Positions 53,313 through 62,241 of a DNA stretch of 64,000 bases are shown piece after piece. The stretch is from positions 682,001 to 746,000 of the forward strand of contig NZ_CP023737.1 in assembly GCF_002752655.1 (NCBI RefSeq), in the 5' to 3' direction. Below the pieces are notes generated by a model that was not told the DNA's origin, ran no database searches, and worked only from the letters and a program-made list of their open reading frames with translations. Each line of letters starts with the position of its first letter. Position 1 is the first letter of the stretch. The position numbers were made by a program, and so were the translations under genes. This DNA is from Methylosinus trichosporium OB3b. Its GTDB lineage: Bacteria > Pseudomonadota > Alphaproteobacteria > Rhizobiales > Beijerinckiaceae.

Positions 53313-54209
53313 CTACGCGCGCTTTTTCGCGGCCGTCTTCTTCCCGCCCGCGGCCGGCTTGGCGCGGCCGGCGTCGCGCGCCGGCGCCGGCTTCTGGCCG
53401 GCGCGGCGCGGAGCCGGCGCCTCGGCTTCGCCGACGCTGCGTTTCAACGCCTCGATCAGATCGATGACCTTGCCGGGACCGCGCCGCTCCTCCTCGCCGG
53501 TCGACACGATCGCATGGCCCTCGCGCTTGCTCTCGACCAGCGCGCGCAGCGCCTCGGCGTAGGAATCCTTGAACGCCGCAGCGTCGAACGGCCGCGTCTT
53601 GCGTTCGATCAGCTCCTTGGCGAGCGCGATCATCTCCTCGTCCCCGGCTGCATCGCCGATATCGGAGAAATAGGGCTCGGCCGCGCGCAGCTCATTGGCG
53701 TAGCGCAGCGTCTCGACCACCAGCCCCTTTCCCAGCGGAACCACGGCGACGAGACTCTCGCGGCCGCGCATGGTGAGGCGGCCGAGACCGATGCGGCCGG
53801 TCGACTGCAACGCCTCGCGGATCACCACATAGCCTTCGGTCGAGACATCGCCTTCGGGCGTCAGATAATATGGCTTCTCGAAATAGCGCGGATCGATCGC
53901 ATCGCGATCGACGAATTGCACCAGCTCGATGGCGCGGCCGCTCTCGAGCTTGATCTCGTCGAGATCCTCTGGCTCCAGCACGACATAGGCGTCGTCGCCG
54001 ATCTCGAAGCCCTTGACGATGTCGCTCGCATCGACCGGACCGACTCCGGGCGCGACCTTCTCATAGCGCACGCGCTTGCCCGAGGGCTTGTGGATCTGAT
54101 GCAGCGCCGTCTTGTCGCCACTCACGGAGGCGGCGTAGAGCTCGACGCCGATGGAGACGAGCGACAGGCGAAGATAGCCTTTCCAATAGGCGCGCGCGCG
54201 GGGAGCCAT
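53313..54209 (-). CDS. ku: Ku protein (NHEJ)
   Basis: A 298-residue homodimeric Ku. The Ku core spans about 2-210 (YWKGYLRLSLVSIGVELY, PVDASDIVKGFEIGDDAYVVL, EPYFSDIGD), followed by a Lys/Ala/Pro-rich tail (KPAAGGKKTAAKKRA) that probably contributes DNA binding. It threads onto broken ends and recruits LigD. ATG 54209 follows GAAGGAAC. It is between the YihY gene (26-bp gap) and ligD. Confidence 0.96.
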   Translation of the reverse strand: MAPRARAYWKGYLRLSLVSIGVELYAASVSGDKTALHQIHKPSGKRVRYEKVAPGVGPVDASDIVKGFEIGDDAYVVLEPEDLDEIKLESGRAIELVQFVDRDAIDPRYFEKPYYLTPEGDVSTEGYVVIREALQSTGRIGLGRLTMRGRESLVAVVPLGKGLVVETLRYANELRAAEPYFSDIGDAAGDEEMIALAKELIERKTRPFDAAAFKDSYAEALRALVESKREGHAIVSTGEEERRGPGKVIDLIEALKRSVGEAEAPAPRRAGQKPAPARDAGRAKPAAGGKKTAAKKRA

Positions 54210-54235
54210 GGACGAGTTCCTTCTTTGCTCGTGCT

Positions 54236-55216
54236 TCATCTAGCGCCGCGACGCGCGCGGGCGATGGCGGCGTTGAGCTCGCCGCCATAGATGAAGATGA
54301 CGGCGGTGAAATAGAGGAAGACGAGCGCGATCATCGCCGAGGCGAGGCCCGCGTAAGTGAGCACATATCGCTCGGCGAAGGCCGAGAGATAAGCGCCGAA
54401 GGCGGAACCGGCGATGAGCCACAGCGCCAGGGTCACGACGACGCCGGGGAGCGTCTCGGAAATTCTGCGGCGGCCGGCGGGAAGCCAGTTGTGGATGGCG
54501 AACAAGGCCGCGGCGAGAACGAGTGTCGCGATGGCGAAGCGGGCCAGCGTGACGAAGGTCCAGAAGGACGGGAGCCAATCGAACCAGCGCGCAGCCACAT
54601 CCGTGACGATGGGCCAGAGCACGACGAGCACCGACAGGATCAGCAATGCGACGGCGCTGCCGAGCACATAGAAGATCGATTCGAGACGCAGCAGCCACCA
54701 GGGCCGCGTCTCCTGCGCTTCGTAGGCGCGGTTGAGGCCGATGCGCAGGCTCTCGATTCCGCTCGACGCGAAATAGACCGAGAACAGCGCGCCGGCGGTC
54801 AGCGCGCTTCCTTGCGGCGTCGTCGCGACACGGCGGATCTCGCCGGCGATCGGCGCCGCGACCTGTGACGGCCAGACGTCGAGCAGCAGGCGCCCGGCTT
54901 CGTCGGCGAGCCGCGTCGAGCCGAATGTCGCGGCGAGCGCGGTGACGACGATGAGGAACGGAAACAGCGACATCAATGTCGTGAGCGCGATATGGCTGGC
55001 GATCGCGAAGCCGTCGCCTTCGTTGAAATGCAGAAAAGCGTCGAGCGGAATGCGCAAGGGCGCGGGCAATCGCTCGGCCCACGGCGCGAGCCGCCCGAGA
55101 GCGCGCTGAAAAATGCCGTCGCCGATCTTTTCCAGAGCCGATCCTTTCGGCCGACGAGACGTAGTTGCGGAGAAAAGTAGCGCGTCCGCATCGTCATTGC
55201 GAGCTTGCGAAGCCAT
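54236..55216 (-). CDS. YihY/BrkB family membrane protein
   Basis: A 326-residue protein with about six membrane helices. The family hallmarks are LHFNEGDGFAIASHIALTTLMSLFPFLI, ASSGIESLRIGLNRAYE and FLYFTAVIFIYGGELNAA. These proteins, once called ribonuclease BN, have unknown function. It precedes ku on the same strand. The only ATG before the family core, at 55216, lies inside a copy of repeat family C, which would encode the first eight residues (MASQARND). Confidence 0.85.
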   Translation of the reverse strand: MASQARNDDADALLFSATTSRRPKGSALEKIGDGIFQRALGRLAPWAERLPAPLRIPLDAFLHFNEGDGFAIASHIALTTLMSLFPFLIVVTALAATFGSTRLADEAGRLLLDVWPSQVAAPIAGEIRRVATTPQGSALTAGALFSVYFASSGIESLRIGLNRAYEAQETRPWWLLRLESIFYVLGSAVALLILSVLVVLWPIVTDVAARWFDWLPSFWTFVTLARFAIATLVLAAALFAIHNWLPAGRRRISETLPGVVVTLALWLIAGSAFGAYLSAFAERYVLTYAGLASAMIALVFLYFTAVIFIYGGELNAAIARARRGAR

Positions 55217-55290
55217 CTAGAGCCATGGGACGAGCCGTAGACGATGCCGCCCTGCCGCTGACGGATTGCTTCGCGGGCTCGCAATGGCGG
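55192..55290. repeat. Dispersed inverted repeat family C, copy overlapping yihY start
   Basis: GTCATTGCGAGCTTGCGAAGCC on the left and GGATTGCTTCGCGGGCTCGC on the right form an imperfect palindrome like the copy at 22642. Its left end contains the apparent start codon of the yihY gene. Confidence 0.65.
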
Positions 55291-55391
55291 CGGCTCGGGA
55301 GGGAGGCTCCAATCGCTGCGCGCGGGAAACCTTCTCCCCCCGAGGGGCGTTGTCGAGACGGGCCGAGAGTGCTCGAAGCGGGAGGTCGGCA

Positions 55392-55715
55392 ATGGGGTCG
55401 AAAGGCGACGGACTTCAGGAAGAACTGAGCCAGCTGCGCGACGATCTGAGCGATCTGGCGAGCCGAATGAGCAATATGGGAAGCGACGCGAGCAGCGATA
55501 TGGCCGACGAGATCAAGATGCGCATGCAGAAGCTCGGCGACGACATCGACGGCGCGCTGTCGCAGGCGAAATCGACAGGACGCGACATGGTGCGCCAAGC
55601 CGGCCTCGAAGGGGTCGGCGACACGGTCGAAGGCGCCATTCGCGAGCATCCGTTCACGAGCCTCGCCATCGCCATCGGCGTCGGCGCGCTGGTCGGAAGT
55701 CAGCTGCGCCGTTAG
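55392..55715 (+). CDS. ElaB/YqjD/DUF883-like membrane-anchored protein
   Basis: A 107-residue protein with a long helical region (LQEELSQLRDDLSDLASRMSNM), a second helix with MADEIKMRMQKLGDD, and the C-terminal anchor HPFTSLAIAIGVGALVG typical of ElaB/YqjD proteins, which tether ribosomes or shape membranes in stress in E. coli. ATG 55392 follows GGAGG. It is followed by a membrane protein gene after 19 bp. Confidence 0.82.
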   Translation: MGSKGDGLQEELSQLRDDLSDLASRMSNMGSDASSDMADEIKMRMQKLGDDIDGALSQAKSTGRDMVRQAGLEGVGDTVEGAIREHPFTSLAIAIGVGALVGSQLRR

Positions 55716-55734
55716 AGCGAGCGAGGTCATCGCC

Positions 55735-56223
55735 GTGCCGCAATTCGTCGAAGCCGCCAGACATGCAATCGAAAGGCGCGCCAAGCGGTTCGGCCTCGGC
55801 GTCGCGATCGATGCGGCGGCGATCGTCTGCGTCGCCGTCGCATTGTGCTTTTTCACCTTCGCGGCGTTCGTCTACGCGCAGGGCGAATGGGGGACCCTCA
55901 CGGCGAGCCTCGCGCTCGGCGGCGTCTATCTGACGTTCGCCGCGGCGCTCTATCTGTGGTCGAGACGATTGGCGCATCGCGCGGTCGCCCCGCGCGGCGA
56001 CGATGCGGGACGATATCTGCTCTCTGCGGCGGCGACTGCCGACAAACGCCAGGAGTGGCTCGTCGCGCCTGTGTTCATCGCTGCCGGAATTGAAGCATTG
56101 CGGCGCATCGGCGCCCAACGGCTCATTCCCGCCTTCGCGCTGAGCGCTGTGGCGGTGGCGGCGGCGCGGGCGACGATGCGGCCGAACGGCGGCGCAAAGA
56201 AGGACGATCAAAAGAGCGCATGA
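55735..56223 (+). CDS. Membrane protein, possibly phage-holin-superfamily (DUF1469-like)
   Basis: A 162-residue protein with two long adjacent helices (about 22-45 and 55-75) and an amphipathic C-terminal half with IPAFALSAVAVAAARA. Its position after an ElaB/YqjD-type gene recalls the yqjD-yqjE arrangement in E. coli, where YqjE is a DUF1469 protein. The similarity to DUF1469 is by layout; I am not certain. GTG start at 55735. Confidence 0.65.
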   Translation: MPQFVEAARHAIERRAKRFGLGVAIDAAAIVCVAVALCFFTFAAFVYAQGEWGTLTASLALGGVYLTFAAALYLWSRRLAHRAVAPRGDDAGRYLLSAAATADKRQEWLVAPVFIAAGIEALRRIGAQRLIPAFALSAVAVAAARATMRPNGGAKKDDQKSA

Positions 56224-56256
56224 GCCGGCGCGGCGGCGTTGCGCCGCCGCGCCGGC
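56224..56256. terminator. Perfect 15-bp hairpin between convergent genes
   Basis: GCCGGCGCGGCGGCG-TTG-CGCCGCCGCGCCGGC, directly after the stop at 56221-56223 and before the DUF1328 stop at 56264. There is no U run, so it may be a processing block or a bidirectional terminator of the Rho-assisted type. Confidence 0.6.
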
Positions 56257-56263
56257 GGGCGGC

Positions 56264-56446
56264 CTACACGCTTCTTCCGCGCCTGAAGATGCCGCCGATC
56301 AGAGCGATCACGAACAGCGCGATCGCCACCCAGAAGAGAATGCGCGCCCCCTCGACCGCAGTGCCTGCGACGCCGCCGAACCCGAACAGCGCCGCAATGA
56401 TGCCGATCACGAGGAACACGATGGCCCAATACAGAAGACCGCTCAC
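56264..56446 (-). CDS. DUF1328 family small membrane protein
   Basis: A 60-residue protein of two membrane helices (about 4-25 and 35-55) with the family segment [21 protein letters not shown], which matches DUF1328 (YtjA-like). Unknown function; common in proteobacteria. Convergent with the YqjE-like gene. Confidence 0.88.
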   Translation of the reverse strand: MSGLLYWAIVFLVIGIIAALFGFGGVAGTAVEGARILFWVAIALFVIALIGGIFRRGRSV

Positions 56447-56565
56447 GAACGCCTCCCGATGTGATCCCGGCCCGGCCGTTAAACGCCGGAGCCGCGAAGC
56501 GGTTTCGCTCCGGCGCTGCGAATCTCCGCCGCCGCCCGCGACGCCGACGCCATGAGCCTGCAGCC

Positions 56566-57756
56566 ATGAGCCTGCAGCCAGCGCGCAGCTTCACGCTCAA
56601 TTTCGGCCCGGTGCATCCGGCCGCCCATGGCGTTCTGCGCCTCGTTCTGGAGCTCGACGGCGAGATCGTGCGCCATGCCGATCCGCATGTCGGCTTTCTG
56701 CATCGCGGCACCGAGAAGCTGCTCGAGGACAAGACCTATCTGCAGGGTCTTCCCTATTTCGACCGGCTCGACTACGTCGCGCCGATGAATCAGGAGCACG
56801 GCTTCTGCCTCGCCGCCGAGCGCCTGCTCGAGCTCGAGATTCCGCGACGCGCGCAATTGATCCGCGTGCTCTATCTCGAGATCGGCCGGCTGCTCTCGCA
56901 TCTGCTCAACATCACCACCTGGGCCTCCGATTGCGGCGCGCTCACGCCCAATCTCTGGGGCTTCGAGGAGCGCGAGAAGCTGATGGGCTTTTATGAGCGC
57001 GCCTCTGGCGCGCGCATGCACGCCAATTACTTTCGAGTCGGCGGCGTGCATCAGGATTTGCCGGAGGCGCTCATCGACGACATCGACGACTTCTGCGACC
57101 GCTTTCCGCATGTGCTGGACGATATCGAAGCGCTGCTCACCGACAACCGTATCTTCAAGGCGCGCAATGTCGATATCGGCGCCGTCACCCTCGAGGAGGC
57201 CTGGGGCCTCGGTTTCTCCGGCGTGTTCCTGCGCGCCTGCGGCGCCGCCTGGGACTTGCGCAAGGCGCAGCCCTATGAATGCTACGAGGAGATGGATTTC
57301 GATATTCCGGTGGGCCGTCACGGCGATTGCTACGACCGCTATTGCGTGCGCGTGGAGGAGCTGCGTCAGTCGACCCGCATCATGAAGCAGAGCGTGACGA
57401 AGCTTCGCGCCGGCGACGGCAAGGGTCCGGTCGCAGCCCAACATCCGAAAATCACGCCGCCACCGCGCGAGGTGATGAAGCGCTCGATGGAGGCGACGAT
57501 CGAGCATTTCAAGCTCTACACCGAGGGCGTCCATGTGCCGGCCGGCGAAGTCTATGTGGCGGTGGAGGCGCCGAAGGGCGAGTTCGGCGTCTATCTCGTG
57601 TCGCGCGGCGGCGACAAGCCCTATCGTTGCAAGATCAGGCCGCCCTCCTACGCCCATCTCGCGGCGACCGAGCTGCTCTCGCGCGGCCACATGCTCGCCG
57701 ACGTCGCCGCCATTATCGGCTCGCTCGACATCGTGTTCGGCGAGATCGATAGGTAG
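56566..57756 (+). CDS. nuoD: NADH-quinone oxidoreductase subunit D (solitary copy)
   Basis: A 396-residue NuoD of normal length, the 49-kDa subunit of complex I that lines the quinone site. Family landmarks are [49 protein letters not shown], and [11 protein letters not shown] at the C-terminus. No other nuo gene is nearby, so this looks like a second, orphan copy. The start region has a tandem duplication: ATGAGCCTGCAGCC occurs twice in a row (56552 and 56566); only the second ATG is in frame. Its fold is related to hydrogenase large subunits, but it is not one of the hup genes downstream. Confidence 0.92.
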   Translation: MSLQPARSFTLNFGPVHPAAHGVLRLVLELDGEIVRHADPHVGFLHRGTEKLLEDKTYLQGLPYFDRLDYVAPMNQEHGFCLAAERLLELEIPRRAQLIRVLYLEIGRLLSHLLNITTWASDCGALTPNLWGFEEREKLMGFYERASGARMHANYFRVGGVHQDLPEALIDDIDDFCDRFPHVLDDIEALLTDNRIFKARNVDIGAVTLEEAWGLGFSGVFLRACGAAWDLRKAQPYECYEEMDFDIPVGRHGDCYDRYCVRVEELRQSTRIMKQSVTKLRAGDGKGPVAAQHPKITPPPREVMKRSMEATIEHFKLYTEGVHVPAGEVYVAVEAPKGEFGVYLVSRGGDKPYRCKIRPPSYAHLAATELLSRGHMLADVAAIIGSLDIVFGEIDR

Positions 57757-57790
57757 TTGCTGGATGAGCGAGCCTGATGCTCGAGAAGCC

Positions 57791-57870
57791 GTCATTGCGA
57801 GCGAAGCGAAGCAATCCCAGAGTCATTGGGCGGCCCCTGGATTGCTTCTCGCTTCGCTCCTCGTAATCCC
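57791..57870. repeat. Dispersed inverted repeat family C, copy 5
   Basis: GTCATTGCGAGCGAAGCGAA on the left, GGATTGCTTCTCGCTTCGCT on the right, forming inverted arms. It lies between nuoD and the convergent KGG-protein gene. Confidence 0.7.
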
Positions 57871-57909
57871 TCTCCGCGCGTAGGCCGCGGAGAGGGTGCT
57901 CACGAAAGT

Positions 57910-58167
57910 TCACGAATGTTTCGTCGAGCCGCCCTTGCGCCCGGCCTCGGACGCCAGCTCCTTGTCCTTCGAGAAGCTGCGCTCTTCCGCCGGAACGCTC
58001 TTGCCGCCCTTGCGCCCCGCTGTGGCCGCGAGCTCCCGATCCTTCGAGAAGCTGCGCTCTTCCGCGGGAACGCTCTCGCCGCCCTTGCGAGCGATCTCGC
58101 GCTGCTTCTCCTCGTCCATAGAGGCGAAACCTCGCCGTGACGTGTCATGTGTCTGGGTTCTCGGCAT
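57910..58167 (-). CDS. Stress-induced KGG-repeat protein
   Basis: An 85-residue hydrophilic protein with the KGG repeats of the GsiB/YciG type: GFASMDEEKQREIARKGG, then two near-identical repeats of KGG[E/K]SVPAEERSFSKD-x-ELA, ending in GRKGGSTKHS. Such proteins are induced in stress and are thought to be protective. ATG 58167 follows GGGAGGAGGCA. Convergent with nuoD. Confidence 0.88.
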   Translation of the reverse strand: MPRTQTHDTSRRGFASMDEEKQREIARKGGESVPAEERSFSKDRELAATAGRKGGKSVPAEERSFSKDKELASEAGRKGGSTKHS

Positions 58168-58355
58168 CTGTGCCTCCTCCCTTTCTTCGTCAGGGATCGA
58201 TACAACAACAGCGCGTATGCAAGGTTCCGAATATTTCGAAATTTCCTCTCGCGCCGAATCCGGTTCGCCGCCGCCGCCGGCGGCGAGCAATGAGATGCGC
58301 GGCGGGAAGCAATGCACTACAATCGTCGCCCGAATGACGGGAGACGACCGCGGCA

Positions 58356-59384
58356 ATGACGACAGGCAATGACTTCACGCTTCTCTGGCTGCAGGCCGGA
58401 AGCTGCGGCGGCTGCACCATGTCGGTGCTAGAGCGCGGCGGCGCCGGCTGGCTCGAGGAGCTGCGCCGTTTCGGCGTGCGCCTGCTCTGGCATCCGAGCC
58501 TCAGCGAGGAGACCGGCGAGGAGGCGCGCGCCATTCTCGGACGCGTCGAGCGCGGCGAGGAGCGGCTCGACGCTCTGCTGATCGAGGGCTCCGTGCTGCG
58601 CGGTCCGGAAGGCACCGGCCGCTTCGACATGCTGGCCGGCACCGGCCGCAGCATGTTCGACTGGGTGCGCGCGCTCGCGCCGCGAGCAGATTATTGCGTC
58701 GCTGTCGGCAGCTGCGCGGCCTTCGGCGGCGTGCCGGCGGGCGCGCCCGATCCAACCGACGCCTGCGGCCTGCAATTCTCCGCGACCGAGATCGGCGGCG
58801 CGCTCGGCGCCGATTTTCGCTCGCGCTCGGGCCTGCCCGTGGTCAATATTTCCGGCTGCGCGCCGCATCCGGGCTGGATCATGGAAACCGTGGCGGCGCT
58901 GGCGCTTCGCTGCTTCACCGCAGCCGACATCGACGCCTTCGGCCGCCCGCGGCTCTTTGCCGATCATCTCGCTCATCACGGCTGCAGCCGCAATGAATTC
59001 TATGAGTTCAAAGCCTCGGCCGAAGACGTGTTCGAGCGCGGCTGCCTGATGGAGCATCTCGGCTGCAAGGCGACGCAGGCGGTCGGCGACTGCAATCAAC
59101 GCGCCTGGAACGGCGGCGGCTCCTGCACGCAGGCGGGCTCGACCTGCATCGCCTGCACCTCGCCCGGCTTCGAGGCGACGCGCGGCTTCCATCATACGCC
59201 GAAGATCGGCGGCATTCCCGTCGGCCTGCCGCTCGACATGCCCAAGGCCTGGTTCGTGGCGCTCGCCGCGCTCTCCAAATCGGCGACGCCGGCGCGCGTG
59301 CGCGAGAATGCGCGCAGCGACCGCGTCGCGCGCGGACCGGCGCCGGGGGCGGAAAAACGAGCCGGCGCCGAGAAGAAGAAATGA
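58356..59384 (+). CDS. hupU: Regulatory (H2-sensing) [NiFe] hydrogenase small subunit
   Basis: A 342-residue small subunit carrying three Fe-S clusters that accept electrons from the Ni-Fe site. Cluster cysteines start with AGSCGGCTMSV (Cys17, 20) and continue in GSCAAFGG, SGCAPHPG and the C-terminal GGSCTQAGSTCIACTSPGF. There is no Tat signal, unlike the uptake enzyme, which is the mark of HupU/HoxB cytosolic sensors. Its stop overlaps the hupV start by 4 bp. A signalling role with HupT/HupR-type partners is known for this family; those genes are not in the window. Confidence 0.93.
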   Translation: MTTGNDFTLLWLQAGSCGGCTMSVLERGGAGWLEELRRFGVRLLWHPSLSEETGEEARAILGRVERGEERLDALLIEGSVLRGPEGTGRFDMLAGTGRSMFDWVRALAPRADYCVAVGSCAAFGGVPAGAPDPTDACGLQFSATEIGGALGADFRSRSGLPVVNISGCAPHPGWIMETVAALALRCFTAADIDAFGRPRLFADHLAHHGCSRNEFYEFKASAEDVFERGCLMEHLGCKATQAVGDCNQRAWNGGGSCTQAGSTCIACTSPGFEATRGFHHTPKIGGIPVGLPLDMPKAWFVALAALSKSATPARVRENARSDRVARGPAPGAEKRAGAEKKK

Positions 59385-60832
59385 CGCGCATCGTCGTCGG
59401 CCCGTTCAATCGCGTCGAGGGCGATCTCGAGCTGACGCTCGACATCGACGACGGCGTGGTGCGCGAGGCGCGCGTCGCCGCCTCGCTCTATCGCGGCTTC
59501 GAGCAATTGCTGCTCGGCCGTCCCGCCGAGGACGCGCTCGTCATCGCGCCGCGCGTCTGCGGCATCTGCTCGGTGTCGCAATCGCTCGCCGCGGCGGCCG
59601 TGCTGCGCGGCGCGCAGAACGCAGCGCCGGCGCGCAACGGCCTGATCGCCACCAATCTCGCCCATGCGGCCGAGAACATCGCCGATCACCTCACACATTT
59701 CTACGTGTTCTTCATGCCCGATTTCGCGCGCGCCGCTTATGCCGCGCGGAGCTGGCATGAAACGGCGCAGACGCGTTTCAGAGCCGTCTCCGGCGCGGCG
59801 CTGCGGGAGGCGCTGCCGGCGCGCGCGCGTCTCTTGGAGACAATGGGCCTCATCGCCGGCAAATGGCCGCACAGCCTCGCCTTCCGCCCCGGCGGCGTGA
59901 CGCGGGCGCTCGCGCTCGGCGACGAAATGCGGCTCGTCGCTCTGCTCGCCGATTTCCGCGGCTTCATCGAGCGGACGCTGTTCGCGGCGCCGATCGAGGC
60001 CGTGATCGAACTCGCGTCCGGCGACGCTCTCGACCGCTTCGCGCATGGCGCCGGCGCCGCTGGCGATTTCGCCGCCTTCGTCCGCATCGCGCGCGATCTT
60101 CGTCTCGAGCAGATCGGGCGCGGCCCCGGCCTGCTGATGTCGGCGGGCGCCTATCTCGGCTCGGACGGCCATCACTTTCCCGCCGGGCTGCTCGACGCGG
60201 CGACCGGCGCGCTGCGGGCGCCGCCTCTGCATGCGATCGAGGAGGACGTCTCCCATAGCTTCATGCGCGACACGGCGGGCGATCCCGCGCGCGCCGAGAC
60301 CGTGCCGGACATTCATCGGCCCGGCGCTTACAGCTTCGCCAAGGCGCCGCGGCTCGAGGGGCGCGCGGTCGAGGTCGGCGCCCTCGCCCGGCAGGCGGTC
60401 GCCGGCCATCCGCTGATCCGTGATCTCCTCGCGCCCCAGGGCGCCTCCAATGTCTTCGCCCGCATCGTCGCGCGCCTCCTCGAGATCGCGCTGCTGACGC
60501 AGGCGATGGACGGATGGACGCGCGACCTGCGCAGATCCGAACCCTTCTGCACGCCCGATACGCCGCTGCGCGATGGCGCCTTCGCCGGCTTCGTCGAGGC
60601 GGCGCGCGGCGCGCTCGGCCATTGGGCGAGCTATGCGAATGGCGAGATCGCGCGCTATCAGATCATCGCGCCGACGACATGGAATTTCTCGCCGCGCGAC
60701 GCCTCGGGCCGGCCCGGGCCGCTCGAATTCGCGCTGCAGGGGCTCGACGTCGGCGCCGAAGGCGCCTCGAGCGTTGCGCTGCAGCATATCGTGCGCTCAT
60801 TCGACCCCTGCATGGTCTGCACGGCGCATTGA
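59381..60832 (+). CDS. hupV: Regulatory (H2-sensing) [NiFe] hydrogenase large subunit
   Basis: A 483-residue large subunit with both Ni ligand pairs: [11 protein letters not shown] near residue 60 and DPCMVCTAH at the end. The chain stops exactly after the His, so there is no C-terminal extension to be removed by a maturation protease, as for HoxC/HupV sensors. The coupling to hupU (ATGA) confirms the pair. It is followed by a sigma-54-type promoter and hupSL. Confidence 0.94.
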   Translation: MTRIVVGPFNRVEGDLELTLDIDDGVVREARVAASLYRGFEQLLLGRPAEDALVIAPRVCGICSVSQSLAAAAVLRGAQNAAPARNGLIATNLAHAAENIADHLTHFYVFFMPDFARAAYAARSWHETAQTRFRAVSGAALREALPARARLLETMGLIAGKWPHSLAFRPGGVTRALALGDEMRLVALLADFRGFIERTLFAAPIEAVIELASGDALDRFAHGAGAAGDFAAFVRIARDLRLEQIGRGPGLLMSAGAYLGSDGHHFPAGLLDAATGALRAPPLHAIEEDVSHSFMRDTAGDPARAETVPDIHRPGAYSFAKAPRLEGRAVEVGALARQAVAGHPLIRDLLAPQGASNVFARIVARLLEIALLTQAMDGWTRDLRRSEPFCTPDTPLRDGAFAGFVEAARGALGHWASYANGEIARYQIIAPTTWNFSPRDASGRPGPLEFALQGLDVGAEGASSVALQHIVRSFDPCMVCTAH

Positions 60833-60947
60833 GTGGTGAGCAGCTTTCCGCGGCTGGAAGAACGACTTTCAATTCGGCCGCCGCGGCGGGCCCGCGAATT
60901 TTGTTCAATTGCCTGAGAAGTTGGAAATCTTCTCGTTCCATTGTCGC

Positions 60948-60962
60948 TGGCCCACAACTTGC
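60948..60962 (+). promoter_or_regulatory. Sigma-54 promoter for hupSL
   Basis: TGGCCCACAACTTGC: the GG and GC are separated by exactly 10 bases, as in -24/-12 promoters, and lie about 70 bp before the hupS start. Uptake hydrogenase genes in related bacteria depend on sigma-54 and HupR/HoxA, so this is a strong fit. A TTG-N2-CAA stretch at 60901-60908 might be part of an activator site. Confidence 0.8.
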
Positions 60963-61032
60963 GCCCATTTCCGCAAGCGGCGTCGTCGCGCGAATGCCGC
61001 AATGCACAACGGGTGGGAAGGAAACAGCCGCC

Positions 61033-62097
61033 ATGGAAACCTTCTACGACGTCATTCGTCGTCAGGGCGTCACGCGCCGCAGCTTCACCAAATTCTGCTC
61101 GCTCACCGCGGCGAGCCTCGGCCTCGGATCGACCGCCGCCGCGCGCATGGCCCATGCGCTGGAGACCAATCCGCGCATCCCCGTCATCTGGATGCACGGG
61201 CTCGAATGCACCTGCTGCTCGGAGAGCTTCATTCGCTCGGCGCATCCGCTGGCGAAGGATGTCGTGCTGTCGATGATCTCGCTCGATTACGACGACACGC
61301 TCATGGCCGCCGCCGGCCACCAGGCCGAGGCGATCCTCGAGGAGACGAAAGAAAAATACAAAGGCAAATATATTCTCGCGGTCGAAGGCAATCCGCCGCT
61401 CAACGAGGGCGGCATGTTCTGCATCGACGGCGGCAAGCCCTTCGTCGAGAAGCTGAAATGGATGGCCGAGGACGCGATGGCGCTGATCGCCTGGGGCGCC
61501 TGCGCCTCCTGGGGCTGCGTGCAGGCGGCCAAGCCCAATCCGACGCAGGCGACGCCGATCGACAAGGTGATCAAGAACAAGCCGATCATCAAGGTGCCCG
61601 GCTGCCCGCCGATCGCCGAAGTGATGACCGGCGTCATCACTTATGTCACCACTTTCGGCAAGCTGCCCGAGCTCGATCGGCAAGGTCGGCCGAAAATGTT
61701 CTACTCGCAGCGCATCCACGACAAATGCTATCGCCGCCCGCATTTCGACGCCGGCCAATTCGTCGAGGAATGGGACGACGAGGCGGCGCGCAAGGGCCAC
61801 TGCCTCTACAAGATGGGCTGCAAGGGCCCGACCACCTACAACGCCTGCTCCACCGTGCGCTGGAATGGCGGCGTCTCCTTCCCGATCCAATCCGGCCATG
61901 GCTGCATCGGCTGCTCGGAAGAGGATTTCTGGGACAAGGGCTCCTTCTATGATCGCCTGACCACGATCAAGCAATTCGGCATAGAGAGCAACGCCGATGA
62001 AGTGGGCCTCGCCGCCGCGGCGGTGGTCGGCGGCGCCGTCGCCGCTCATGCGGGCGTCACCGCGATCAAGCGCATCACGAGCAAGCACGACGGGTGA
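61033..62097 (+). CDS. hupS: Uptake [NiFe] hydrogenase small subunit
   Basis: A 354-residue precursor of the membrane-bound group 1 uptake hydrogenase. It has a Tat signal ([16 protein letters not shown], about 15-30), cluster motif [21 protein letters not shown], and [12 protein letters not shown] and [16 protein letters not shown] later. The C-terminal hydrophobic helix ([16 protein letters not shown]) anchors it. It passes electrons from H2 to the quinone pool through HupC, not in the window. Promoter at 60948; hupL follows 144 bp downstream. Confidence 0.96.
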   Translation: METFYDVIRRQGVTRRSFTKFCSLTAASLGLGSTAAARMAHALETNPRIPVIWMHGLECTCCSESFIRSAHPLAKDVVLSMISLDYDDTLMAAAGHQAEAILEETKEKYKGKYILAVEGNPPLNEGGMFCIDGGKPFVEKLKWMAEDAMALIAWGACASWGCVQAAKPNPTQATPIDKVIKNKPIIKVPGCPPIAEVMTGVITYVTTFGKLPELDRQGRPKMFYSQRIHDKCYRRPHFDAGQFVEEWDDEAARKGHCLYKMGCKGPTTYNACSTVRWNGGVSFPIQSGHGCIGCSEEDFWDKGSFYDRLTTIKQFGIESNADEVGLAAAAVVGGAVAAHAGVTAIKRITSKHDG

Positions 62098-62241
62098 GGA
62101 GCAAAGCGCGCTCCCGCTCGCTCTCATGCCGAAGAGGCTCCGCCGGAGCCGTCTCGAACCACGAGGACGCGGCTCCAGAGGGCGCGCGTGACGACTCTAC
62201 CATCCTCAACATAATGCAAACGCCGCCGAGGAAACGCGATC

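Noticed and set aside
56566..57756. The nuoD gene as a third hydrogenase large subunit
   Set aside because: The protein lacks the two CxxC nickel-binding motifs and has the NuoD hallmarks HPAAHG and HRGTEKL.
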